Below, piece by piece: positions 37,854 to 48,075 of a stretch of 64,000 nt of DNA; position 1 is the first letter of the stretch, and every line of letters starts with the position of its first letter. The notes beneath the pieces were generated by a model. The model was not told the DNA's origin. It worked only from the letters and a program-made list of their open reading frames with translations, and did no database searches. The stretch covers positions 250,320 to 314,319 of the forward strand of contig NZ_KL407337.1 in the NCBI RefSeq assembly GCF_000706645.1, written 5' to 3'. The DNA comes from Bartonella rochalimae ATCC BAA-1498 (lineage in GTDB: Bacteria > Pseudomonadota > Alphaproteobacteria > Rhizobiales > Rhizobiaceae). The position numbers and the translations under genes were made by a program.

Positions 37854-39665
37854 ATGTCGTGCTATAGCGCTCATTATCTTAAATTTTTTCTTACCTTTGT
37901 AATGTTCTTTTGTTGTCATAATGCTATAGCACATGGTATTGCTATGCATGGATTACCAAAACTATCTGATAATTTTGACTATTTTCCTTATGCTAATCCT
38001 AATGCAAATAAAAAAGGAAAAATTACCTATGGAGTTGTTGGAACATTTAATGGACTAAATCCATTCGTCATTCGTAGTTTTCGTACAACTGCACAAGGTC
38101 TTGTGGCTAATGAACAATTTTCTGGTCTTGTCTATGAAACAATGATGGTACGTTCCCGTGATGAGGCCTTTACGCTATATAGTCTTCTTGCAGAAAAAGT
38201 TGAATTAAATGATGAACGTACTGAAATTACTTTCTTTCTTAATCCAAAAGCTCGTTTTTCAGATGGAAAATCTATAACAGTCGAAGATGTTTTATTCACA
38301 GTTAATCTGCTTAAAGATAAAGGAAGACCACCTTTTGATCGATATATGAAACGCATAGAATCTATAGAAAAAATTGGTTCTCATGGTATTAAAATGCGTT
38401 TTCCAAACTCTAAAGATCGTGAATTTCCACTTCTTTTGGCAAGTGTAATGCCAATATTACCAAAACACGCTATTAATGTTGATGATTTTGAAAAAAACGG
38501 TTTAGTTAAAATTCCTGGAAGTGGCCCTTATATTATTGAGCATGTTGATCCAGGTGAACGAATTATTTACAAACGCAATCCTGACTATTGGGGCAAAGAT
38601 CTTCCTGTTAATAAAGGACTAAATAATTTTGATACCATTCAAATAGAGTATTTCCGCAATGATACTGCACACTTTGAAGCTTTTAAAAAAGGCCTCATTG
38701 ATATTTTCATTGAAACCAATCCAAATCGCTGGCGGCTTTCTTACAATTTTCCAGCTGTTCGCGAGGGGCGAGTTATAAAAGAAAATTTTTCGAAAGGTAC
38801 ACCTGCCGATCTTATTGGTTTTGTTTTTAATACACGCCGTTCCATTTTTAAAGATAGAAAAGTACGACAAGCACTTTCAATGCTTTTTGATTTTGAATGG
38901 ATTAATAATCGCCTTTTTAATAATATCTATGCCAGAACAGAAGGTTATTGGGATGGGTCTGTTCTTTCATCTGTTGGAAAACCAGCAAGTGAAAAAGAAA
39001 AAGAACTTTTAGCACCTTACCCTGATGCTGTTCTTCCTGAAGTCATGAACGGACATTGGCATATTCCTAAAACAGATAGATCAGGCATGGAGCGTCAATC
39101 TGCTCAAAAAGCCTGGACGCTTCTACAAGAAGCAGGTTTTACTAGAAAAAACAATAAAGCTATTACTCCTGATGGTTTACCTTTTAAATTTGAGATTATG
39201 ACTCAAACATTTGAAGAAGAGAAAGTCGCCCTTGCATTTCAGAGTACTTTATCGCGGCTTGGTATTGATGTTGAGATAAGAACTGTTGATGATAGTCAGT
39301 ATCAAAATCGCTTAGGAACATTTGATTATGATATGATTATTGGCAAATTAAAAAATTCTCTGTCGCCAGGCAATGAACAAATAAATCGGTGGGCTTCTAT
39401 TTCTCGAAATTTGAAAGGAAGTTTTAATTTTGCAGGAACTTCTGATCCTGCTATAGATGCTATGATAACAGCAATACTTGATGCACGCTCAGATGCTGAA
39501 TTTATTGCAGCTGTACGTGCTTTAGATAGAATTTTGATTTCTGGCAGTTATTATATACCGCTTTATCATTTACCTGAACAATGGGTAGCAAGATGGTCAT
39601 ATCTTAAACATCCTACTTATACATCATTATATGGCTATCGTCTTCAAACTTGGTGGCGTGAGTAA
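37854..39665 (+). CDS. ABC transporter substrate-binding protein, family 5 (peptide/YejA-like)
   Basis: A 603-residue periplasmic binding protein with a signal peptide (hydrophobic about 8-24, ending near AIAHG). The family 5 (SBP_bac_5) pattern is clear: LVYETMMVRSRDE, EITFFLNPKARFSDGKSITVEDVLFTVNLLKD, IPGSGPYIIEHVDPGERIIYKRNPDYWGK and RKVRQALSMLFDFEWIN. The length and the N-terminal HGLPKLSDNFDYFPYANPNA favour the YejA/microcin C-type oligopeptide binders. No permease or ATPase genes are adjacent, so it must work with a transporter encoded elsewhere. Its 3' end overlaps the convergent downstream frame by 53 bp. Confidence 0.9.
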   Translation: MSCYSAHYLKFFLTFVMFFCCHNAIAHGIAMHGLPKLSDNFDYFPYANPNANKKGKITYGVVGTFNGLNPFVIRSFRTTAQGLVANEQFSGLVYETMMVRSRDEAFTLYSLLAEKVELNDERTEITFFLNPKARFSDGKSITVEDVLFTVNLLKDKGRPPFDRYMKRIESIEKIGSHGIKMRFPNSKDREFPLLLASVMPILPKHAINVDDFEKNGLVKIPGSGPYIIEHVDPGERIIYKRNPDYWGKDLPVNKGLNNFDTIQIEYFRNDTAHFEAFKKGLIDIFIETNPNRWRLSYNFPAVREGRVIKENFSKGTPADLIGFVFNTRRSIFKDRKVRQALSMLFDFEWINNRLFNNIYARTEGYWDGSVLSSVGKPASEKEKELLAPYPDAVLPEVMNGHWHIPKTDRSGMERQSAQKAWTLLQEAGFTRKNNKAITPDGLPFKFEIMTQTFEEEKVALAFQSTLSRLGIDVEIRTVDDSQYQNRLGTFDYDMIIGKLKNSLSPGNEQINRWASISRNLKGSFNFAGTSDPAIDAMITAILDARSDAEFIAAVRALDRILISGSYYIPLYHLPEQWVARWSYLKHPTYTSLYGYRLQTWWRE

Positions 39666-40562
39666 AAAAATATAAATGAAAACGGCCTATGAAAAATATT
39701 GCAAAATAAAAGTATATGCGATGTATAATACTTTTTCTCTTGTTTGGAAGCATTATATTGTGTATCTCTTTGTAAGCTTTACACTCTGAAGGAATTTCTT
39801 TTAGGTGTTGAAAATACCAAGATTCATCACCTGTAGTGGACTTTTTTATAGTACTCAGCACTTCTTTTTTAAAATCAGAGGAAAGAAAACCTTCATATAG
39901 AGTCCTGAATTCATTTTTTAATGCGGGACTTAAAGCAATCGCATCTTTTGCCCAACTAAAGTCTTCGTCTTTCCAAGAGAAATTTTCACACAATACAGGC
40001 CCTATATCACTTTTTTTAATACATCTTCTTGTGTTTTGCACACAAAGGCAGCCTGATACAGCTCCAAATAAGAAAACGCCTGTGTCATCTTTTCTGACTG
40101 AAATTTGTTCCAATATTTTAGTGCTTTAATCTGTTTTTCTTCATATTCTCCTGTTACATATTCTTTTGCTATAACACGCTTTTCTAACAGTGAGCGCACA
40201 ATCTCTATTTCATGAAAAATCACCATACTTTCTGATAAAAGATTAGTTATTTTATTTAAAACTTTATTTTTGTCATCAAAAATATGTTCAGGTATAGGAG
40301 AATTTTTAGCTCTCTTTTCACGAATTATATTCGTAAAAAAGTCATTTTCTTTTTGAAGAGAATCATTTTCATTCTGAATAATTTTCTGTTGCTCTATAAG
40401 ATATTTGAATCTCTCATCAAGAGTTAAACCAGAAAGGGATTGCTTTAGGGATTGTTTTAGCGTTTCTTTACTTAAAATAGCCTCAGCATAAGCATACTTT
40501 ACTCTAAATATTATACTGAGTAACAAAAGAGCTATAATTAATAATTTTTTTGTAATAATCAT
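39613..40562 (-). pseudogene. Exported coiled-coil protein, frameshifted at an A7 run
   Basis: Two overlapping frames read as one broken gene. The first (40562-40002) has a signal peptide (hydrophobic about 6-22, ending YAYAEA), then long charged helices (LIEQQKIIQNENDSLQKEND) up to CKTQEDVLKK, where it soon stops. The second continues SDIGPVLCENFSW, then ALKNEFRTLYEGFLSSDFKK, to 39613. Adding one A to the seven-A run (plus-strand T at 40011-40017) joins them into about 316 residues. The last 35 residues are hydrophobic and overlap the convergent transporter gene, so the natural 3' end may also be lost. No family is recognised. Phase variation, slippage, true decay or a sequencing error all remain possible. 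Confidence 0.6.
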
Positions 40563-40691
40563 ATTATATTTATTTCTTTTTAAATTATTTAAGGAAATTA
40601 TTACAATATTATACGCATCAATATAAATAATAAATATATTATTAGAATAATATGTAAAGTAAAATGAGTATAAAAAAATTTTTAATTTAAA

Positions 40692-43600
40692 TTAAGCAGA
40701 ACATTTTGTTGCCATTTCTGCAAGCTGTGTCATAATATTTGCTACACCAACAAGTCTTTCATTTACTTTAGTCCAATCACGAATAAAAACAATGCTTTGA
40801 TCTGGTCGAATTTTTGCCATTGATCCTTGTTTCCCAACCCATTGAACAAGAGCAATACCATTTTCAAAGTAATTATTGCGAAATTGTATAACAATCCCCT
40901 TTGGTCCAGCATCTATTTTTTCCACATGTGCTTTTCGACATAATATTTTGATGTAAAAAACTTTAAGTAGGTGTTGAACCTCAAGTGGCAAAGGACCAAA
41001 GCGATCAATTAATTCAGCTCCAAATTTATCAATTTGTTCTATATTATCAAGTTCTGTTAAACGACGATAAAGCCCCATACGCAATGATAAATCAGGTACA
41101 AAATTTTCTGGTATGATCACTGCTGTACCAAGAGAAATTTGAGGTGACCACTGATTATCTCTCTCATGTTGGCCATCTTTTAATTCAGCAACGGCTTCTT
41201 CAAGCATTTTTTGGTAGAGTTCAAACCCAACTTCTTTGATGTGTCCTGATTGTTCTTCACCTAATAAATTACCTGAACCTCGAATGTCCATATCATGACT
41301 AGCCAGTTGAAAACCTGCACCTAATGTATCAAGGGACTGCAAAACTTTAAGACGACGATCTGCTGCAGGAAGTAAAACTTTACCAGAAGGGAAAGTAAAA
41401 AGTGCATAAGCACGTTGTTTTGAACGCCCTACTCTACCACGCAACTGATAGAGTGCAGAAAGACCAAACATTTCAGCACGATGTACAATTAATGTATTGG
41501 CTGTTGGAATATCGAGACCTGATTCAATGATAGTAGTTGAAAGTAATACATCATATTGCCCATCATAAAACGCATTCATAATATCATCAAGTTGTCCAGC
41601 TGGCATTTGTCCATGTGCTATAACAAATTTAATTTCAGGCACATGCGTTTTGAGATATTCTTCTACATAAGAAAGATCAGAAATACGCGGGCACACATAA
41701 AAACTCTGTCCACCTCGATAATATTCACGTAATAATGTTTCGCGTATAACCATCAAATCAAAAGGTGAAATAAAAGTACGTACAGCCATTCTATCGATAG
41801 GTGGGGTTGTAATTAATGAAAGTTCACGTAGCCCCGATAAAGCAAGACTTAATGTTCTTGGTATAGGAGTCGCTGAAAGTGTAAGAACATGAATATCACT
41901 TTTTAATTCTTTTAGACGCTCTTTATGTTTTACTCCAAAGTGCTGTTCTTCATCAATGATAAGAAGTCCTAATCGTGAAAAACTCACTGAATCATTGAGT
42001 AATGCATGTGTTCCAATAACAATGTCGATCGTACCCTCTGAAATACCTTTTTTAATTTGCGCCAATTCTCTCGCTTTTACAAGCCTTGACAAATGAGCAA
42101 TCTTAACCGGTAGCCCTTGAAAACGAGCAAGAAAAGTTTTGTAATGTTGTCGTGAAAGTAAAGTTGTAGGCACAACAACAGCAACTTGATAACCATTTAA
42201 TGCTGCAACAAAAGCACTGCGAATAGCAACTTCTGTTTTGCCAAAACCTACATCACCACAGATTAAACGATCCATTGGTTTTCCTGATGCTAAGTCATCT
42301 AAAACAGCATTAATGGCATCCATTTGATCATCTGTTTCCTCATAAGGAAAGCATGCAACAAATTCATCAAAGAGCCCTACTGGTGGAGTTAGAGTAGGTG
42401 CTGAACGCGTCGCACGTTCTGCAGCTATACAGATCAATTGACCAGCAATTTTTAATAAATGCTTTTTAAGGCGTGCTTTACGTGTTTGCCATCCAACACT
42501 TCCTAATTTATCCAACGTGACATTTGTACTTTCTGATCCATAACGAGATAAAAGTTCAATATTCTCAATGGGTAAAAATAGCCGATCGCCTCCAGCATAA
42601 TTGATTTCTAAACAATCACGTAAAATCCCTGTTGTCATGATAGTTTTGAGACCAATAAACTGTCCAATACCATGATCAACATGTACAACGATATCACCAG
42701 AATTTAAGGAAGCAATTTCAGAAATAAAATGCGCATTACTTTTACGCTTTTTTGGTGATCTTACTAATCGATCACCAAGGATATCTTGTTCCGCTATGAC
42801 AACAAAATCTTCAATTTCAAAGCCATGCTCTATCATTAAAACAGCAGCTAAAATCCGATCACGCGGTGTTGCTTTTACGGTTTGCAATGATTTTGCAATT
42901 TCTACTTTTTGTAAACCGTGTTCATCAAGAACTTGCAGTAAACGATCCATAGATCCTTCACTCCAAAAAGCCAAAAGTACTTTCTTACCAGAAGATCGCA
43001 ATGAAGCAATGTGATCAACTACACTTGAAAAAACATTTTTATCTAGAGCATTACGTTCTTTTATAAAATCATAGCCCTGTGTAGCATTTGTATGAATAAC
43101 TGTCTGTTTCAGTGTTCGTGAAATATTAAAAGGTGTAAAATCAATACGCAAACCACACTGCTCTACACATGTTAAAACTTGTTCGGGTGTCCAATAAAGA
43201 AGATTAGGCTCTATTGGATGATAAGAAACATCATTCTCTTGATTATTTTCGCGTTCTTTGCGCGCATTATAATAATCTACAATAAGACGATATCGTTCAA
43301 TGAGAGCTTCTTCTATGAGATGCTCAAAAACAACAGGCAGATTACCACAGTGATCAAAAAAACTATTGAGATTTTCATAAAACAATGGGAGCCAATGCTC
43401 CATACCTGAAAAACGCCTCCCTTGAGAAATAGCCTCATAAAGCATGTCACTTTTTTTGGGTACCCCAAAAGAACGAATATAATTGCTTTTAAATCGGCTA
43501 ATAAACTCAGGAGTGAGAGTAATTTCACTCATCGGCTGTAAAAATAATTCTGTTTTATTCGCTATTGTTCGTTGCGTCTCTGGATCAAATACGCGAATGG

Positions 43601-44192
43601 TTTCTAAAGTTTGGCCAAAAAAATCAAGACGAAAAGGTTCCGTATAACTAGGAGAAAAAATATCAATAATTCCTCCCCTTACAGCAAATTCACCAATATC
43701 ACGTACAGTTGCAACACGTTCAAAACCATTATGTTCTAAATAATGAATTAAATATGTCATATCCATACATTGACCAATACGCACATGGATAATTTGATCA
43801 TCAATCATTGCACAAGGTGGTAGTTTTTGAATAACTGTATTAGCTGTTGTTAATATGATTGAAAACCGTGGATTTTTACGCAGATCTGACATATGAGCCA
43901 AAGCTGAAAGACGACGTGCAGTAATAGCTATCCCAGGTGATACGCGATCATAAGGTAAACAATCCCATGCCGGAAACTGAAAAACAGATAAATTAGGTTC
44001 AATGAAATTTAAAGCTTGCTGTAAATAAGCCATTTTTGTTCCATCACGAACAACATAAACAAGTGGTTTATCTTGAGCAATTTCTGCACTTAATTTAGCA
44101 AGTGCAAAAGCTTCAAATCCATCAACAACACCATCAAAAATCATACCACTAGGCGTATTTGGAGGAATAACAATTTTTTTTAATATAGCCAT
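40692..44192 (-). CDS. mfd: Transcription-repair coupling factor Mfd
   Basis: DNA translocase that removes stalled RNA polymerase and recruits UvrA. The 1166-residue length is normal. In order: UvrB-like damage-recognition region (to about 350, VYVVRDGTKMAYLQ and PAWDCLPYDRVSP), the CarD-like RNA-polymerase-interaction domain (about 490-560, GDIVVHVDHGIGQFIGL), Walker A GDVGFGKTE near 643, DEEQHFG near 747, and the helicase C-terminal block QLRGRVGRSKQRAYA. A TRCF domain closes it (SLRMGLYRRLTELD). It is six bases from sdhE upstream, so the two are co-transcribed. Confidence 0.97.
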   Translation of the reverse strand: MAILKKIVIPPNTPSGMIFDGVVDGFEAFALAKLSAEIAQDKPLVYVVRDGTKMAYLQQALNFIEPNLSVFQFPAWDCLPYDRVSPGIAITARRLSALAHMSDLRKNPRFSIILTTANTVIQKLPPCAMIDDQIIHVRIGQCMDMTYLIHYLEHNGFERVATVRDIGEFAVRGGIIDIFSPSYTEPFRLDFFGQTLETIRVFDPETQRTIANKTELFLQPMSEITLTPEFISRFKSNYIRSFGVPKKSDMLYEAISQGRRFSGMEHWLPLFYENLNSFFDHCGNLPVVFEHLIEEALIERYRLIVDYYNARKERENNQENDVSYHPIEPNLLYWTPEQVLTCVEQCGLRIDFTPFNISRTLKQTVIHTNATQGYDFIKERNALDKNVFSSVVDHIASLRSSGKKVLLAFWSEGSMDRLLQVLDEHGLQKVEIAKSLQTVKATPRDRILAAVLMIEHGFEIEDFVVIAEQDILGDRLVRSPKKRKSNAHFISEIASLNSGDIVVHVDHGIGQFIGLKTIMTTGILRDCLEINYAGGDRLFLPIENIELLSRYGSESTNVTLDKLGSVGWQTRKARLKKHLLKIAGQLICIAAERATRSAPTLTPPVGLFDEFVACFPYEETDDQMDAINAVLDDLASGKPMDRLICGDVGFGKTEVAIRSAFVAALNGYQVAVVVPTTLLSRQHYKTFLARFQGLPVKIAHLSRLVKARELAQIKKGISEGTIDIVIGTHALLNDSVSFSRLGLLIIDEEQHFGVKHKERLKELKSDIHVLTLSATPIPRTLSLALSGLRELSLITTPPIDRMAVRTFISPFDLMVIRETLLREYYRGGQSFYVCPRISDLSYVEEYLKTHVPEIKFVIAHGQMPAGQLDDIMNAFYDGQYDVLLSTTIIESGLDIPTANTLIVHRAEMFGLSALYQLRGRVGRSKQRAYALFTFPSGKVLLPAADRRLKVLQSLDTLGAGFQLASHDMDIRGSGNLLGEEQSGHIKEVGFELYQKMLEEAVAELKDGQHERDNQWSPQISLGTAVIIPENFVPDLSLRMGLYRRLTELDNIEQIDKFGAELIDRFGPLPLEVQHLLKVFYIKILCRKAHVEKIDAGPKGIVIQFRNNYFENGIALVQWVGKQGSMAKIRPDQSIVFIRDWTKVNERLVGVANIMTQLAEMATKCSA

Positions 44193-44198
44193 TTTGAT

Positions 44199-44489
44199 TT
44201 AATTAAAATTTATACGAGAGCAATAATTTATAATATCGCGAAAAAGTGCACTATCTACCTTAGGTGGTATAGAAACTTCTCTTGTAATCCACCCTAATAA
44301 ATCACGATCTTCAAAAGACATAATATATTCAAGTTCAGAAACTGTTTGATCACTCATCTTGGCAATATGTGCATCAACATATTGGCCCAAAATCAAGTCT
44401 ACTTCACGAATACCTCGGTGCCATGCACGAAAAATCAATCGGCGACGACGTGAATCCAATCGATTTTCATCAATGGCTAAATTTGTCAT
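44199..44489 (-). CDS. sdhE: Succinate dehydrogenase FAD assembly factor SdhE
   Basis: Small (96 residues) YgfY/SdhE protein that helps attach FAD to the SdhA subunit. The family signature RG-x-x-E is in WHRGIREVDLILG, with RRRLIFRAWHRG before it and FEDRDLLGWITRE after it. It directly precedes mfd (6-bp gap). A 73-bp gap separates it from lolD upstream, enough for a promoter. The symbol is by family resemblance. Confidence 0.92.
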   Translation of the reverse strand: MTNLAIDENRLDSRRRRLIFRAWHRGIREVDLILGQYVDAHIAKMSDQTVSELEYIMSFEDRDLLGWITREVSIPPKVDSALFRDIINYCSRINFN

Positions 44490-44562
44490 AAAAATCTCCT
44501 AACAGACAAAAATAAACATACACTACACTGTTATTTTTTTAGAATAAATTTGTATCTCAATA

Positions 44563-45246
44563 TTAAGGAAGTTCAATAATTTTTTTTTCTTTAATTGTAA
44601 TTCGACGATGCATCTGTTTGGCTAAACCATAATTGTGTGTGGCAACAAGGGCAGCAAGACCAGATTGGCGCACAAGTACTGATAGAGCTTGAAATACATA
44701 TGCTGAAGTTGTAGGATCAAGGTTTCCTGTAGGCTCATCAGCTAAAAGTACAGAAGGCGCATTTGCTACAGCACGCGCAATTGCAACACGTTGTTGCTCC
44801 CCCCCCGATAGTTCTGATGGACGGTGTTTAGCGCGGTGAGCAACGCGAAGATAGCTTAATAATTTAAAGGCACGATCTTCTGCAATAGATTTTTTCAATC
44901 CTGCAATCATTTGAGGAATCATAACATTTTCTAAAGCCGTAAATTCTGGTAGTAAATGATGAAATTGATAGACAAAACCAATATCATTTCGTCTGATTGC
45001 TGTGCGTTCACCATCAGAACGTTTTGCACAAGAAATACCTCGTAACAAAATATCGCCAGCTGTTGGTCTTTCTAATAATCCTGCGATATGAAGAAATGTT
45101 GATTTTCCAGAACCAGATGGTGCTACAAGTGCTACAATTTCTCCACGTTTTAGAACAAAATTGGCTTTATTCAAAATAACTAAAGGTTTGTTATTATCAA
45201 CAAAATGTTTCTCAATCTCAACAAGTTCTAAAACAGTAGACATCAT
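44563..45246 (-). CDS. lolD: Lipoprotein-releasing ABC transporter ATP-binding protein LolD
   Basis: ATPase of the Lol system that lifts outer-membrane lipoproteins from the inner membrane. The 227-residue protein has Walker [10 protein letters not shown] (near residue 40), Q-loop [17 protein letters not shown], signature [14 protein letters not shown] and Walker [12 protein letters not shown]. The first ATG overlaps the lolC stop by four bases; a second ATG follows at once. The proS-lolC-lolD order is conserved in rhizobia. Confidence 0.95.
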   Translation of the reverse strand: MMSTVLELVEIEKHFVDNNKPLVILNKANFVLKRGEIVALVAPSGSGKSTFLHIAGLLERPTAGDILLRGISCAKRSDGERTAIRRNDIGFVYQFHHLLPEFTALENVMIPQMIAGLKKSIAEDRAFKLLSYLRVAHRAKHRPSELSGGEQQRVAIARAVANAPSVLLADEPTGNLDPTTSAYVFQALSVLVRQSGLAALVATHNYGLAKQMHRRITIKEKKIIELP

Positions 45247-46526
45247 TCATACCTTAACGCTTGTATAGGATCTAATTTAGCAGCACGCCATGCTGGAATA
45301 AGAGTCGCAAGAAAAGATAAAAACAAAGACATCATAACTACCATAGCAATCTGTCCCCACTCAATTCGAGCGGGCAACTTTGCTAAAAAATAAAGCTGAG
45401 GATTAAAAACATCGACATTAAACAGCCAAGATATAAAGTCCTGAATATGATTAATATTTATAGTAACTATAATTCCTAAAATTAAACCCAATATCGTTCC
45501 AATAAGTCCAATTACCATGCCAGTGGTAATAAATATATGCATAATCGCACTTTGATCCGCTCCCATTGTACGCAGAATTGCAATATCATGGCTTTTATCT
45601 TTTACAAGCATTATTAAACCTGAAATAATATTCAAAGCCGCAACGAGAATAATAAGAGAGAGAATAAAAAACATAACATTTCGTTCAACTTGTAATGCTG
45701 AAAAAAAAGACTGATTTTGCGTACGCCAATCAATTAAATGAATTTGTTGATTAACTGTTTTTTCTATCACCGGTTTTACTTGATCAATAGCATCAGGATC
45801 ATTAAGAAATAACTCTAAAGATTGAATTTTTTCCTCTAAGTTAAAGAAAATTTGTGCTTCATGAAGAGGCATAAAAACAAATATTGAATCATATTCTGAC
45901 ATGCCAACTTCAAAGATAGCAACGACTTTATAAGCTTTGACACGTGGCGTAACTCCAAAGGGCGTATCATCACCATCTGGTGTAATGATGCGCAGATGAC
46001 TTCCAACTGTAAGACCCAATTTTTCTGCCAAACCACTTCCAATTGCAATACCTTCTTCTTTATCAAATTGAGCGAGTGTACCTGAGATAATATTTTGAGC
46101 GACTGTTTTCAGTTTCATCAAATCTTTTTGACGTACACCACGAACTAAAGCACCAGTTCCTCTTTCGACATTACCCTGGACAAGAGCTTGTCCTTCAATA
46201 ATCGGAAGAACTAATTTTATATCCTTGATAGATTCCAGAGAAGAAATAAGAGTATTATAATCAGTAAAATTGGAATCAATGGTTTGTACAATAAGATGCC
46301 CATTCATTCCTAAAATACGATTGAGGAGTTCTGTCCGAAAACCATTCATAACTGCCATAACAACAACTAAAGCAAAAACTCCTAACATAATTCCAATTAA
46401 AGAAATAATTGAAATAATAGATGTAAACATATGTTTTTTATTAGGAATCATATAACGGAAAGCAATCATCCATTCATAAGATGAAAATCCTTTATTCCTC
46501 AAAACAGTCATGATATTGCCCATCAA
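45243..46526 (-). CDS. lolC: Lipoprotein-releasing ABC transporter permease LolC/LolE
   Basis: Inner-membrane subunit of the Lol complex, 427 residues. A first membrane helix at about 38-62 ([26 protein letters not shown]) is followed by a large periplasmic MacB-like domain, then three C-terminal helices (about 275-420) with [15 protein letters not shown] as the coupling helix for LolD. Only one permease gene is present, so the transporter is probably a homodimer of this LolC/E-type protein. It overlaps both proS and lolD by four bases. Confidence 0.94.
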   Translation of the reverse strand: MMGNIMTVLRNKGFSSYEWMIAFRYMIPNKKHMFTSIISIISLIGIMLGVFALVVVMAVMNGFRTELLNRILGMNGHLIVQTIDSNFTDYNTLISSLESIKDIKLVLPIIEGQALVQGNVERGTGALVRGVRQKDLMKLKTVAQNIISGTLAQFDKEEGIAIGSGLAEKLGLTVGSHLRIITPDGDDTPFGVTPRVKAYKVVAIFEVGMSEYDSIFVFMPLHEAQIFFNLEEKIQSLELFLNDPDAIDQVKPVIEKTVNQQIHLIDWRTQNQSFFSALQVERNVMFFILSLIILVAALNIISGLIMLVKDKSHDIAILRTMGADQSAIMHIFITTGMVIGLIGTILGLILGIIVTININHIQDFISWLFNVDVFNPQLYFLAKLPARIEWGQIAMVVMMSLFLSFLATLIPAWRAAKLDPIQALRYE

Positions 46527-47848
46527 ATTACCGAAAATCGGTTTAGCACAGCTTCAACCGTTAAAACTTCTCTAAGACCTGTTTTTCGATCTTTAATTTC
46601 AACTTCATTTTGTGTAGCATTTTTAGGACCAATAATCATTTGTACCGGCAAACCAATCAAATCCATTGTTGCAAATTTCGATCCAGGACGCTCACTCGTA
46701 TCATCTAACAGTGGATCAAAACCACTACGTATAAGCCCTTGATAAAGAGTTTCACATATATAACTACATTTTTCATCATCTGGTTTCATATTGATGATAC
46801 CAAAATCAAATGGTGCGATTGATTTTGGCCAAATAATACCATGTTCATCATGAGAAGACTCAATGACTGCCGCTACAAGACGCGAAGGTCCAATCCCATA
46901 AGATCCCATAGAAACAAAGTGCTCTTTTCCATCTTGTCCCATAACTTTTGCCCCCATTGGAGCAGAGTATTTTGTACCAAAATGAAAAATATGTCCTACC
47001 TCAATACCACGCGCTGAGAGCTTATTACTGTCAGAGACTTTACTCCACTCTTCTTCATTATGCATTTCTTCTGTTGCAGCATATAAAGATGTCCATTGTC
47101 TAACAATATCAGCTAAAACATCCTTATCGGTAAAATCAATTGAAACAGACGGAACTGTAAATTCAAGAAATCTTTTGTCACAAAATATAGAACTTTCACC
47201 TGTTTTGGCTAAAATAATAAATTCATGACTAAGCTCACCGCCAATTGGACCTGTATCAGCACGCATAGGAATTGCTTTTAAGCCAACACGAGAAAAAGTG
47301 CGTAAATAAGCAACAAACATACGATTATAGGATATTTTTGCACTCGCATAATCAAGGTCAAAAGAATAAGCATCTTTCATCAAGAATTCGCGTGCGCGCA
47401 TCACACCAAAACGTGGACGAATTTCATCACGAAATTTCCATTGAATATGATAGAGATTTAGTGGAAGATCTTTATAAGAACGAACGTATGAACGGAAAAT
47501 ATCTGTTACCATCTCTTCATTAGTCGGACCATAGAGTAAATCACGATCTTGACGATCTCTAATGCGTAACATTTCAAGACCATAATCATTATAACGCTCA
47601 CTTTCACGCCAAAGATCAGCAGATTGAATCGTTGGCATCAATATTTCTAAAGCTCCAGCTCGTTCTTGTTCTTCACGAATAATCTTACAAATCTTGTCAA
47701 GAACTTTTTTACCTAATGGTAACCAAGAATAAATTCCTGATGTCTGTTGACGTACCATACCAGCTCGCAACATAAATCGATGTGAAATAACTTCTGCTTC
47801 CTTAGGACTCTCTTTTAAAATAGGCAGAAAATATTGAGAAAGACGCAT
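46523..47848 (-). CDS. proS: Prolyl-tRNA synthetase, short alphaproteobacterial type
   Basis: Charges tRNA-Pro. At 441 residues it lacks the large editing insertion found in the roughly 570-residue E. coli type, as is usual in alphaproteobacteria. Class II motifs are visible: motif 1 region [17 protein letters not shown], motif 2 [21 protein letters not shown], and motif 3 [16 protein letters not shown]. The anticodon-binding domain fills about 340-440. The stop overlaps the lolC start by four bases, making a proS-lolC-lolD operon. Confidence 0.96.
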   Translation of the reverse strand: MRLSQYFLPILKESPKEAEVISHRFMLRAGMVRQQTSGIYSWLPLGKKVLDKICKIIREEQERAGALEILMPTIQSADLWRESERYNDYGLEMLRIRDRQDRDLLYGPTNEEMVTDIFRSYVRSYKDLPLNLYHIQWKFRDEIRPRFGVMRAREFLMKDAYSFDLDYASAKISYNRMFVAYLRTFSRVGLKAIPMRADTGPIGGELSHEFIILAKTGESSIFCDKRFLEFTVPSVSIDFTDKDVLADIVRQWTSLYAATEEMHNEEEWSKVSDSNKLSARGIEVGHIFHFGTKYSAPMGAKVMGQDGKEHFVSMGSYGIGPSRLVAAVIESSHDEHGIIWPKSIAPFDFGIINMKPDDEKCSYICETLYQGLIRSGFDPLLDDTSERPGSKFATMDLIGLPVQMIIGPKNATQNEVEIKDRKTGLREVLTVEAVLNRFSVI

Positions 47849-48075
47849 TAAAACTATTACTCCTAATTAGACTTATCAAATTACAGCAATTTACAAGTGG
47901 TATTTATAGCTATATTCTGAAGGCTTGCAAATATGATAATAATATTGAAATATTATCTTCTATCTTTTCTTTAACTGCACTTACATAAAAAGTGTGAAGT
48001 CCGTATTTGTACAATGAGCTAATTGAAATAGTTTTATCTTCTTTTTATAAAAAATAATCGAATATTAAAATACTT

